Assembly: GCA_031401035.1 (NCBI GenBank)
Contig: JANNRA010000022.1
Location: forward strand, 1 to 33,450
Reading direction: 5' to 3'
Length of the DNA stretch: 33,450 nucleotides
Source: JANNRA01 sp031401035
Lineage (GTDB): Bacteria > Desulfobacterota > Binatia > HRBIN30 > CADEER01
Below the pieces are notes generated by a model. That model was not told the DNA's origin. It ran no database searches and saw only the letters and a list, made by a program, of their open reading frames with translations. The translations under genes and the position numbers were made by a program. Positions 7,481 through 14,615 of this stretch are shown piece by piece (within the stretch, counting starts at the first letter, position 1; every line of letters begins with the position of its first letter).

Positions 7481-8773
7481 GTGCGCGTCAGTGTCGTCGT
7501 TCTCTCGCTGTGCCTGGCGGTCGTCGCCTCCGCCGAGCTGCAGCCCGGCGACACGCTCGGCCCGGACAACTGGGAGAAGGCGCGCGGGCTGCTGCCGGAG
7601 GAGTTCCTCGCCGCCTACCAGCGCGGCGACTTCCGCCATCGCGTCGGTGCCTTCGCCGTCGACCGCATCGGCGACGATCCCGTCTTCCGCGAGGCGCTGG
7701 AGGCCAATCGCGGCCGCTACGGGCTGAGCCCGGCGGGCTCCATCATCGACACTGGCAGCGGCGCGCCGCCCGATTACGTCTACGCCTGGCCGTTCCCCGA
7801 CATCGATCGCGCCGATCCGCAGGCGGCGATGAAGATCGTCTGGAACTATTTCTACACCCTGTACTACGGCGGCAACTCGCATTACCGCGCCGACCTACTG
7901 TGGGTGTCGCGTCGCGGCCTCGATCGCGCCATCGAGGTCGACACCTGGGTGAAGCACTACGACGGCCAGCACCCGCGCTTTCGCGAACCGGACGCCGACC
8001 GCGAGTTGCTGACGCAGACGCTGGCCGAGGTGCGCGCCCCGGCCGACGTCAGCGGCATTCTGTCGCTCTCCTGGCGCTACCGCGGCGCCGATCAGCGCGA
8101 TTCGCTCTGGGCCTTCGTGCCGGCGCTGCGCCGCGTCCGCCAGGTGTCGCCGGCCAATCGCTCCGACGGCTTTCTCGGTTCCGACCTGACGCAGGACGAC
8201 GGCGCCTACTTCGACGGTAAGGTGGAGGACTTCACCTGGACCCTGAAGGGCGAGCAGGATCTGCTGGTGCTCTTCGACGCGCCGTCGTTCGAGCGGCGTG
8301 CCGAGCTGCAGCGCCTGCCCGACGGCGGCTGGCGCATGCTCATCCCCGGCGGCGCGCGCGTCGGCTTCCAGGTGCCGGGCTGGCCGGGCGCCCCGTGGTG
8401 CCCGGTGCAGGAGGTGCTGGTGCGGCGCCCGCACTGGATCGTCGAGGCGGTGCCGAAGGACCCCTACTACCTGTTCGGCAAGCTCGTCTTCCGCTTCGAC
8501 AAAGAGCTGTTCATGGGCAGCTACACCTCGAAGTACGACTGGCAGGGGACGCTCATCGGGTCGTACTCCGCCATCCGCACCAACATCGTCAGGGCCGCGC
8601 CCGGCGAGCTGTGGGGCTGGGCCGGCGGCGCCGTCGCCGTGGCGCTCAACTGGAAGCTCGACCGCGCCACGGCGGCCGGCATCGTCGCCGGGCGGAACAG
8701 CCCGGCCGATTCGCGCATTCCGCTGTCATCGAACATGTTCTCGCTGCAGCGCTTGATGGACAAGGGGCGCTGA
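7481..8773 (+). CDS. Exported DUF1329 protein
   Basis: A 430-residue protein with a short cleavable signal (VVVLSLCLAVVASA, cleavage near residue 18) and a full-length DUF1329 domain. It opens with LQPGDTLGPDNWEKARGLLP, and later contains RYRGADQRDSLWAFVPALRR, SDGFLGSDL and the Trp/Tyr-rich DPYYLFGKLVFRFDKE. DUF1329 proteins are periplasmic or outer-membrane-associated, with a lipoprotein-sorting-like fold, and are often encoded beside a DUF1302 outer-membrane partner in gene sets for sterol, alkane or lipid traffic. No DUF1302 gene lies in this window. The start is GTG at 7481 with no clear ribosome site; 166 bases separate it from the divergent metallo-beta-lactamase-fold gene. Confidence 0.85.
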   Translation: MRVSVVVLSLCLAVVASAELQPGDTLGPDNWEKARGLLPEEFLAAYQRGDFRHRVGAFAVDRIGDDPVFREALEANRGRYGLSPAGSIIDTGSGAPPDYVYAWPFPDIDRADPQAAMKIVWNYFYTLYYGGNSHYRADLLWVSRRGLDRAIEVDTWVKHYDGQHPRFREPDADRELLTQTLAEVRAPADVSGILSLSWRYRGADQRDSLWAFVPALRRVRQVSPANRSDGFLGSDLTQDDGAYFDGKVEDFTWTLKGEQDLLVLFDAPSFERRAELQRLPDGGWRMLIPGGARVGFQVPGWPGAPWCPVQEVLVRRPHWIVEAVPKDPYYLFGKLVFRFDKELFMGSYTSKYDWQGTLIGSYSAIRTNIVRAAPGELWGWAGGAVAVALNWKLDRATAAGIVAGRNSPADSRIPLSSNMFSLQRLMDKGR

Positions 8774-8809
8774 GCCGCGCCCTCCACCCTGCGCGTCGTT
8801 CCGCCACCC

Positions 8810-9424
8810 TCAGGCGGCCGGGCGCTGCTCGGCGGCGATCGCCGCCGCCACGGCCGGGCGTTGTTGCATGCGCGTCAGGTAGGCCTGCAGCGCCGGCCAC
8901 GGAGCGAGCGCAATGCCGGCGTGCGGGCAGAGGATCAGTGCCCAGGTGAGATAGGCATCGGCGATGGTGAAGTGGTCGCCGACCAGAAACGGCCGCTCCC
9001 CGAGCTGGGCCGCGACGAAGCCGATCTTGCGCTCGGCGAGCGAGCGGGCGAAGACCTTGGCGGCCTCGGGGGCGTCGGGGTTGAAGATCGGCGCGAAGAT
9101 GCCCTTGTGGATCTCGGTCGAGACGTAGCCAACCCACTCGAGCACGGCGTAGCGGTCGCGCCTACCGGCCGCCGGCAGCAGGGCGGCGTCGGGGCGCAGC
9201 TCGGCGAGATACTGCAGCACGGCCGGGTTCTCGCTCAGCACCGTGCCGTCGTCGAGGCGCAACGCCGGCACGTAGCCCTTGGGCGAGACGGCGAGGTAGT
9301 CGCCGCCGTCGGCGAGCTGCTTGGCGGCCAGCGCCACCGGTCGCAGCGTGACGTCGATGCCGGCCTCGCGCGCGACGATATGGCTGGCGAGCGAGCAGGC
9401 GAAGGGGGCGAAATAGAGTTCCAT
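8810..9424 (-). CDS. gstA: Beta-class glutathione S-transferase
   Basis: A 204-residue cytosolic glutathione transferase that resembles E. coli GstA along its length. The thioredoxin-like N-domain contains FACSLASHI with Cys10, and His106 lies in the string TEIHKG. Cys10 and His106 are the two residues that define beta-class enzymes. NPKG-type (SPKG) and DDGTVLSENPA motifs form the glutathione-binding edge, and FTIADAYL is the C-domain N-capping box. The enzyme conjugates glutathione to electrophiles or reduces peroxides and disulfides. It is divergently transcribed from a TetR regulator 72 bases away, with an operator-like palindrome between them, so it is probably that regulator's target. 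Confidence 0.92.
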   Translation of the reverse strand: MELYFAPFACSLASHIVAREAGIDVTLRPVALAAKQLADGGDYLAVSPKGYVPALRLDDGTVLSENPAVLQYLAELRPDAALLPAAGRRDRYAVLEWVGYVSTEIHKGIFAPIFNPDAPEAAKVFARSLAERKIGFVAAQLGERPFLVGDHFTIADAYLTWALILCPHAGIALAPWPALQAYLTRMQQRPAVAAAIAAEQRPAA

Positions 9425-9478
9425 GGGTCGGGTCTCCGGGGCGACCGGGCGCCAGCATGGCGCCGGGCATTTCTGTAC

Positions 9479-9489
9479 TGTATGATACA
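9479..9489. promoter_or_regulatory. Operator-like palindrome in the GST/TetR gap
   Basis: TGTATGATACA is a perfect 5+1+5 palindrome in an AT-rich island of about 27 bases within otherwise very GC-rich DNA. It lies between the divergent glutathione transferase and TetR starts, eight bases before the TetR ATG. The embedded TATGAT (9481-9486) could be a -10 box for the regulator, which would make its transcript almost leaderless. TetR-family repressors typically bind such dyads between divergent genes, so autorepression plus control of the transferase is inferred. Confidence 0.55.
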
Positions 9490-9496
9490 AAATACG

Positions 9497-10150
9497 ATGC
9501 CGCGTCAAGGTCGTCCAGTGCTGCCTTCTGTCCCGTCCGCCGCGTCCGTCGCGCCGCGCCGCCGCGGCCGCCCGCGCCAGTTCGATGCCGACGCCGCCCT
9601 CGACGCGGCGCTGCGAACGTTCTGGCGCAAGGGGTTCCAGGCGACCTCGCTCGACGAACTGACGGCCGCCACGGGCCTGAATCGGCCCAGCCTCTACGCC
9701 GCGTTCGGCAACAAGGACGCCCTCTACGCGGCCGCCATCGCCCGCTACGTCGCGACCATCGGCCGCGCCTTCCTGATTCCGCTGGCGGCACCGGTGCCGC
9801 TGGCGGCGGCGCTGCGGCGCTTCTTTGCCGCCGTCGTCGCCACCACCTGTGGCGCGCACGGCCCGCTCGGCTGCGCCATCGCCTGCACGCTGCCGGCCGA
9901 CGCCGGACACCTTCCGGCGCTGCAGCGCCTGCTCGCCGGCGCGTTGGCGGAGATCGACGGCGCGGTCCAGCAACGCCTGGTGGCGGCGCGCGCGGCCGGC
10001 GAGCTGCCGCGCCATGCCGATCCGCGGGTCACCGCGCAGCTGGTGGTCGGGACGATGCTGTCGCTCGCCATTCGCGCCCGCGCCGGCGCGCCGCGTCGCG
10101 AACTGACGCGCATCGCCAGCGCCTGCGTCGCGCTGGTAACGAGTCGCTGA
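9497..10150 (+). CDS. TetR/AcrR family transcriptional regulator
   Basis: A 217-residue regulator. A proline-rich leader of about 20 residues precedes the DNA-binding domain (residues 23-75): RRRGRPRQFD, then the helix-turn-helix TSLDELTAATGLNRPSLYAA and FGNKDALY, which are strongly typical of TetR proteins. The C-terminal ligand domain has CGAHGPLGCAIACTLP, which places it with AcrR-type repressors that respond to electrophiles or drugs. Divergent arrangement with the glutathione transferase suggests it represses that gene until a toxic compound binds. The ATG sits directly downstream of a palindrome that could be its own operator. The inducer is not predictable. Confidence 0.93.
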   Translation: MPRQGRPVLPSVPSAASVAPRRRGRPRQFDADAALDAALRTFWRKGFQATSLDELTAATGLNRPSLYAAFGNKDALYAAAIARYVATIGRAFLIPLAAPVPLAAALRRFFAAVVATTCGAHGPLGCAIACTLPADAGHLPALQRLLAGALAEIDGAVQQRLVAARAAGELPRHADPRVTAQLVVGTMLSLAIRARAGAPRRELTRIASACVALVTSR

Positions 10151-10216
10151 GCACCGCAGGGCGCGCCCGGGCCACACCCGCGTTGACTCCCTCGTCGCCG
10201 CGCGGGAGAACGCCGC

Positions 10217-11236
10217 ATGCACATCGACGGCGGCCTGACCACGCTCGAACTGGCGCAGGTGCCGGCGGCGGCCCGCGACCTCGAAGCCCTCGGCTACGAC
10301 GGGCTGTTCACCTTCGAGGGCAAGGGCGACCCGTTCCTGCCACTGGTGCTGGCCGCCGAGCATACCGCGCGCGTCGCCCTCGGCACGGCGGTGGCGATCG
10401 CCTTTCCGCGCAGCCCGATGCACCTCGCCTACCTGGCGCACGATCTGGCGCTGCAATCGCGCGGCCGCTTCATCCTCGGCCTGGGCGCGCAGATCCGCAC
10501 GCATGTCGAGAAGCGCTTCAGCGCCGTCTACGACCACCCGGCGGCGCGTATGCGCGAGCTGGTGCTGGCGCTGCGCGCCATCTGGGCCTGCTGGTACGAC
10601 GGCGCGCGGCTCGAGTTTCGCGGCGAGTTCTACCGCCACACGCTGATGACGCCGATCTTCGAACCGGTGCCGAACGCCTTCGGACCGCCGCCGGTGTATC
10701 TCGCCGGCGTGCAGCCGCGCATGGTGGCGGTAGCGGGCGAGGTCGCCGACGGGCTGATCGTGCACCCCTTCAACTCGCGCCGCTTCCTCGAGCGCGATCT
10801 GCTGCCGGCCCTGGCGCGCGGCCGCGCCAGGGCCGGGCGCACCCCGGCGGCCGTCGCGGTGATGGCGCAGGCGTTGGTGGCGGTCGGCTGCGACGACGCC
10901 GAGCGCGAGCTGGCAGCGACGATGGTGCGCGGCCAACTCGCCTTCTATGCCTCGACGCCCGCCTACCGCCCGGTGCTCGAGGCGCACGGCTGGGGGCCGC
11001 TGCAGGAGGAGTTGCACGGGCTGTCGAAGCGCGGCGAGTGGGCGGCGATGGGCGAGCGCATCAGCGACGAGATGCTGGCGACCTTCGCCGCCGTCGGCGC
11101 TCCGGAGGACATCCCGGCGCAGATCCGGGCGCGCTACGGCGGCCTCGCCGACCGCGTCATGCTGGTCCACTACGCCAGCCTGCACGGCGAAGCGCGCGAA
11201 CGCTGGGCGGCCATGCTGGTCGCGCTGCGCGGCTGA
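10217..11236 (+). CDS. F420-dependent LLM-class oxidoreductase (MSMEG_2256 type)
   Basis: A 339-residue TIM-barrel flavin/F420 enzyme of the luciferase-like monooxygenase superfamily, TIGR03617 type. Recognisable blocks are the N-terminal DGGL, AFPRSPMHLAYLAHDLAL (about 58-75), GRFILGLGAQIRTHVEKRF and RMRELVLALRAIWACW, then FRGEFYRHTLMTP, and PPPVYLAGVQPRM with VADGLIVHPF. Members use reduced deazaflavin F420 as hydride carrier; the substrate of this subgroup is not established. The ATG has GGGAG eight bases upstream. It follows the TetR gene on the same strand after 66 bases, so co-regulation is possible, and it converges with the Uma2 gene, with only six bases between the stops. Presence of this gene implies that the organism makes or imports F420. 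Confidence 0.92.
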   Translation: MHIDGGLTTLELAQVPAAARDLEALGYDGLFTFEGKGDPFLPLVLAAEHTARVALGTAVAIAFPRSPMHLAYLAHDLALQSRGRFILGLGAQIRTHVEKRFSAVYDHPAARMRELVLALRAIWACWYDGARLEFRGEFYRHTLMTPIFEPVPNAFGPPPVYLAGVQPRMVAVAGEVADGLIVHPFNSRRFLERDLLPALARGRARAGRTPAAVAVMAQALVAVGCDDAERELAATMVRGQLAFYASTPAYRPVLEAHGWGPLQEELHGLSKRGEWAAMGERISDEMLATFAAVGAPEDIPAQIRARYGGLADRVMLVHYASLHGEARERWAAMLVALRG

Positions 11237-11242
11237 CGTGGA

Positions 11243-11806
11243 TCAGGCCAGCATGTCGCGCATGCGGATGACGAGGCCGGGGAACAGCGACGGCTTGAAC
11301 GTCCCGCGCCGGCCGACCTCGGCCTCGACGACGTAGGCGCCATCTGCCAGCCGCCACGCCGTCAGCGCGCCGGCGCGCGGGTCGACGACCCAGTAGTGCG
11401 CCACGCCGGTGCGTGCATAGAGGTCCCGCTTGCGGCCGCGGTCGCGTGCGGCGCTCGACGGCGAGAGAATCTCCACCGCCAGATCCGGCGCGCCAAAGAT
11501 CGCCTTGTTCTCGATCAGCGCCTCGCGTGCGCGAGCGACGAAGAGCAGGTCCGGCTCGACGGCGCTGATCTTCTCCAGCACCACCGCCACCGGCGCGAAC
11601 AACACCGTGCCGAGGCGATGCGTGCGCACGTGCCGGCGCACGACGTCGTTCAGGTTGCCGAGCACGCGTTGATGGTCGATGAACGGCGACGGCGTCACGA
11701 CGAGCTCCCCCTCGATGATCTCGTAGCGGTTGCTGTCCTCCGGGGTGCGCCAGAGGTCGCGCCAGGTGAGGCCGGTGCCGCGTGTGATGCGTGCCGTCTG
11801 TGCCAC
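11243..11806 (-). CDS. Uma2 family (DUF820) restriction-endonuclease-fold protein
   Basis: A 187-residue protein of the Uma2/DUF820 family, a PD-(D/E)xK nuclease-like fold that is very abundant in cyanobacteria and some other phyla. Visible family landmarks are NRYEIIEGELVV (26-37), EPDLLFV with D86, AVEILSPSS with E112, RKRDLYARTG with K126, and HYWVVDP. D86, E112 and K126 form the expected catalytic triad, so nuclease activity is plausible, although no member has a clear cellular role. The start is taken as GTG at 11806; the frame stays open to 12025 but that part runs antisense into the MFS gene and lacks family similarity. A 157-base divergent gap separates it from the MFS gene. Confidence 0.88.
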   Translation of the reverse strand: MAQTARITRGTGLTWRDLWRTPEDSNRYEIIEGELVVTPSPFIDHQRVLGNLNDVVRRHVRTHRLGTVLFAPVAVVLEKISAVEPDLLFVARAREALIENKAIFGAPDLAVEILSPSSAARDRGRKRDLYARTGVAHYWVVDPRAGALTAWRLADGAYVVEAEVGRRGTFKPSLFPGLVIRMRDMLA

Positions 11807-11963
11807 GTCCGGACCATAGCACCGGCGTCCATCGGGCGGGAATGACGCATGCGCGGCCAGGCGCGGTATCCAATCCCGGCGACCGCCCCGGCATGCAGCA
11901 TAGGATTGTCCGCCCAGGGCCGCCGGGCTATGCCCTCTGTGCTCGCCCGCCGTTGGACACCCC

Positions 11964-13169
11964 ATGCTGCTGTTGCCCATTTTCCTCATCGTCCTGGTCG
12001 ATATCCTCGCCTTCACGCTGGTCATCCCGCTGCTGGCGATCTACGCCGAGGGCCTCGGCGCGACGCCGCTGCAGGCGATGCTGTTGGTATCCGTCTTCGC
12101 CCTCTGCCAGCTCGTCTCCGGGCCGCTGCTCGGGCGCATCTCCGACCGCGTCGGCCGCAAGCCGATGCTGCTGGTCAGCCAGGTCGGCACGCTGCTCGGC
12201 CTGTTGGTGATGGGCAGCGCCACGACGCTGTGGCTGCTGTTCCTCGGCCGCATCCTCGACGGCGTCACCGCCGGCAACCTGTCCCTGGCGCAGGCCTACA
12301 TCGCCGACAATACCCTGCCCGAGGACCGCGCCCGCTCTTTCGCCATCATCGGCATCGCCTTCGGCCTCGGTTTCTTCCTCGGCCCGACGATGGCCGGCTA
12401 CCTCTCGCAGTACGGGCTGCACGCACCCTTCCACGCCGCCGCCTGCCTGTCGCTGCTGAGCATCGTCTGCACGGCGGCCCTGCTACCGAATCAAGCGGCG
12501 GCGGCGCGGCCGGCCGGCGATGTCGGCCCCGCCGGCGGGCGCCTGGCGCTCACCGACTGGGGCACGTACGCGCAGTATTTCGAGCGCCCCGTCCTGGCCG
12601 GCCTGCTGCTGCAGTTCTTCCTCTTCGCCGTCGCTTTCAGCACCTTCACGTCGGGCTTCGCGCTGTTTGCCGAGCGCACCTTCCGCTGGAACGACCAGCC
12701 GTTCACGCCGCGTGAGATCGGCTATCTGTTCGCCTATGCCGGACTGTTCGGCATCCTCTTGCAGGGCGGCTTGATCGGTCGCCTGGTGAAACGCTTCGGC
12801 GAGCCAGTGCTGGTGACGGCGGGGTTCATCTCGATGGCGGCCGGCTATCTGCTGCTCGGCCTGATCGACCAGATCGGGCCGCTGATCGGCGTCGCGACGC
12901 TGGTCGCTTTCGGCCAGGGGGTGCTGCGCCCGACGCTCACCAGCCTGCTCAGCCAACGCGTCGGCCGCGACGAGCAGGGCGTCGTCCTCGGCCTCGGCCA
13001 ATCGCTGACCTCGTTGGCGCTGGTGGTCGCACCCGTCTTGGGTGGCTGGCTGATCGGCCACGGCCATCTGTCGATGTGGGCCTTCGTCGCCGCCGCGGCG
13101 GCGCTGCTCGGCTGGCTCGCCGCCGCCTGGGGCTCATCGCGCGCGCTGGTGCTGAAGACCGAACCGTAG
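11964..13169 (+). CDS. MFS transporter, TetA/DHA1-like drug exporter
   Basis: A 401-residue inner-membrane protein with about twelve hydrophobic segments. Motif A of the major facilitator superfamily lies between helices 2 and 3 as GRISDRVGRKP (57-67), and the helix-4 motif as LGRILDGVTAGNLSLAQAYI. The DHA1/TetA-type helix-5 block GIAFGLGFFLGPTMAG (motif C) marks a proton-coupled antiporter. The usual role would be efflux of small hydrophobic compounds. It is divergent from Uma2 and is followed after about 64 bases by the MntA-HepT pair. The ATG at 11964 has no strong ribosome site. The substrate cannot be predicted. Confidence 0.9.
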   Translation: MLLLPIFLIVLVDILAFTLVIPLLAIYAEGLGATPLQAMLLVSVFALCQLVSGPLLGRISDRVGRKPMLLVSQVGTLLGLLVMGSATTLWLLFLGRILDGVTAGNLSLAQAYIADNTLPEDRARSFAIIGIAFGLGFFLGPTMAGYLSQYGLHAPFHAAACLSLLSIVCTAALLPNQAAAARPAGDVGPAGGRLALTDWGTYAQYFERPVLAGLLLQFFLFAVAFSTFTSGFALFAERTFRWNDQPFTPREIGYLFAYAGLFGILLQGGLIGRLVKRFGEPVLVTAGFISMAAGYLLLGLIDQIGPLIGVATLVAFGQGVLRPTLTSLLSQRVGRDEQGVVLGLGQSLTSLALVVAPVLGGWLIGHGHLSMWAFVAAAAALLGWLAAAWGSSRALVLKTEP

Positions 13170-13233
13170 CGCCCGCCGCATGGCGGTGACCGTGGGTGAC
13201 TTCGCGCGCGCGGCCCGGTACGCTCCGAGCGTC

Positions 13234-13632
13234 ATGGCTGACGACATTAGTCGCGCCCGCGCCGCCGCCGCGCGCGCTGCCGCTCGGTACCCCGCGGTGG
13301 CGATGCTGGTGCTGTATGGCTCGCGCGCGCGCGATGATGCGGCGGTCGCGTCTGACTGGGATCTCGCCTACGTGGCCGGCGCGGCGCTCGATCCCCTCTC
13401 GCTGCGCCTGGAGCTGACCGACGCGCTGGCCACCGACGCGGTCGACCTGGTGGCACTCGACCGCGCCAGCGCCCTCTTGCGCTTCCGCGTCGCGCGCGAC
13501 GGCGTCCCCCTCTTCGAGCGCGCGCCCGGCGCCTTCGCCCGTTTCTGGATGCACGCCGTGCAGTTCTGGTGCGAGGTGTCGCCCCTGGTGCGGCGTGGCA
13601 ACGCGGCGCTGTTAGACGAGCTGCGTCGATGA
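13234..13632 (+). CDS. mntA: MntA-type nucleotidyltransferase antitoxin
   Basis: A 132-residue minimal nucleotidyltransferase. The family signature GSX10DXD is exact: G29-S30, ten residues, D41-W-D43; D71 (VDLVAL) is the likely third metal ligand. In type VII toxin-antitoxin systems MntA uses ATP to add AMP groups to a tyrosine of the HepT toxin and silences it. Its stop overlaps the HepT start by four bases (ATGA). I prefer the ATG at 13234 because the family fold begins shortly after it; an in-frame ATG at 13180 would add 18 residues without similarity. Together with the next gene it forms a compact two-gene module. Confidence 0.9.
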   Translation: MADDISRARAAAARAAARYPAVAMLVLYGSRARDDAAVASDWDLAYVAGAALDPLSLRLELTDALATDAVDLVALDRASALLRFRVARDGVPLFERAPGAFARFWMHAVQFWCEVSPLVRRGNAALLDELRR

Positions 13633-14054
13633 GCGCCTTCGATGCCGAGCTGGTGGCGGCCAGGGCGGCGGCGGTCGAACGTCACCTGGCACGCGTGGCG
13701 GCGCGCCTGCCTGCCCGCGCCAGCGAGCTTCTGCCCTCAACCGACGCGTCCGACGCGGTCGTGCTGCACCTCTGGCAGGCCGTGCAACTCGTCCTCGACC
13801 TCGCCTTCGCCGCCTGCCTGCATCGGCGCCTGCCGACGCCGGCGACCTACGCCGACGCGTTTCGCTCCCTCGTCGCCGAGGGGCTGCTCGACCCGGCCCT
13901 GGCCGAACGCTTGGCGCGCGCCGCCGGCTTCCGCAACCTGGTCGCGCACGCGTACGAGGCGCTCGACATGGCAGCGGTGCACGCCGCTGCCACCACGGGG
14001 CCCGCCGATTTGCGCGCTTTTCTCGTCGCCCTGGCGACGGCGACGCGATCATAG
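13629..14054 (+). CDS. hepT: HepT-type HEPN ribonuclease toxin
   Basis: A 141-residue alpha-helical HEPN protein with the diagnostic RX4HXY motif: R102-N-L-V-A-H107-A-Y109 in the string FRNLVAHAYE. In studied HepT toxins the Arg and His form the RNase active site of a dimer, and the tyrosine of this motif is the residue AMPylated by MntA, so Y109 is the predicted target. Translation is coupled to mntA through an ATGA overlap. All key residues are intact and the frame is unbroken, so the module looks functional. The RNA target is unknown. It converges with the RidA-like gene across two stem-loops. Confidence 0.91.
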   Translation: MSAFDAELVAARAAAVERHLARVAARLPARASELLPSTDASDAVVLHLWQAVQLVLDLAFAACLHRRLPTPATYADAFRSLVAEGLLDPALAERLARAAGFRNLVAHAYEALDMAAVHAAATTGPADLRAFLVALATATRS

Positions 14055-14102
14055 CGCCGCGTTGGCGTCTCGCGTCGCACCAGTCCTGCGGCGCGCGGCG
14101 CT

Positions 14103-14144
14103 GCGGGCGAGACGCCCGCGGTCCCAGCCACTGCCCGGGCTGGG
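14103..14144. repeat. Two adjacent stem-loops between convergent genes
   Basis: The first stem is GCGGGCG (14103-14109) with CGCCCGC (14113-14119) around a 3-base loop. The second is CCCAGCC (14123-14129) with GGCTGGG (14138-14144). They sit between the stops of hepT and the RidA-like gene. Neither is followed by a T-run, so they may be a factor-dependent bidirectional terminator or a REP-type intergenic repeat; the first stem resembles palindromes often scattered in GC-rich genomes. Confidence 0.5.
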
Positions 14145-14146
14145 CG

Positions 14147-14536
14147 TCAATCGATCATCGCCACCGCTTCGATCTCGACCAGCAGCTGCGGCACCGCCAG
14201 GCCGGAGACCACCAGATAGGTGCTGGCCGGGTAGTGGCCGTCGGCGAAATGCTTCTGGCGCGCCGCGGCGACCGCCGGGCGGTAGGCGGCGTCGGTGACG
14301 AAGATGGTGATCTTGACGATGTCGGCCATGCTGCCGCCGCACGCTTCGACGACGGTGCGCAGGTTGCGGAAGACCTGCTCGGTCTGCGCCGCGGCGTCGC
14401 CCTCGCCGATCAGCTTGCCGTCGCCGTCCAGCGCCACCTGGCCGGAGATGAACACCGGCGCGCCCGACTTCTTCACCGCGTAGGAGTACCCGGACGGCGG
14501 TGCCATGCCGGCGGGATTGACGTTCTGTTTGGTCAT
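14147..14536 (-). CDS. RidA family (YjgF/YER057c) protein lacking the catalytic arginine
   Basis: A 129-residue single-domain protein of the Rid family. Family marks are SGQVALDGDGKLIG (31-44), QTEQVFRNLRTVVEACGGSM (51-70), KITIFVTD, and the closing LLVEIEAVA (118-126). Canonical RidA hydrolyses reactive enamines and imines made by PLP enzymes and needs an arginine (Arg105 in E. coli, in the string PARS). Here the string reads PAST, with Ser105, as in Rid subfamilies without proven deaminase activity. A ligand-binding or different catalytic role is likely. The start at 14536 (MTKQNVNP) matches the family N-terminus; an upstream ATG at 14557 is less likely. It is divergent from the metallopeptidase gene. 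Confidence 0.9.
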   Translation of the reverse strand: MTKQNVNPAGMAPPSGYSYAVKKSGAPVFISGQVALDGDGKLIGEGDAAAQTEQVFRNLRTVVEACGGSMADIVKITIFVTDAAYRPAVAAARQKHFADGHYPASTYLVVSGLAVPQLLVEIEAVAMID

Positions 14537-14581
14537 GGCCGGAGAGAAACCATACAACCGCGCCGATCGCCACCGGCGCTG

Positions 14582-14609
14582 TTTACGAACCCGACCGCGG
14601 TGCTAGAAC
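14582..14609 (+). promoter_or_regulatory. Possible promoter of the zinc metallopeptidase gene
   Basis: TTTACG (14582-14587) and TAGAAC (14604-14609) each match four of six positions of the sigma-70 -35 and -10 boxes and are spaced by 16 bases. Transcription would begin at or just before the ATG at 14616, giving a leaderless or nearly leaderless message. This is a pattern match only. Confidence 0.3.
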
Positions 14610-14615
14610 CAGCCC

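Noticed and set aside
8810..11185. A 791-codon minus-strand frame that includes the glutathione transferase
   Set aside because: Only the last 204 codons match the family; the rest runs antisense to the TetR and F420 genes.
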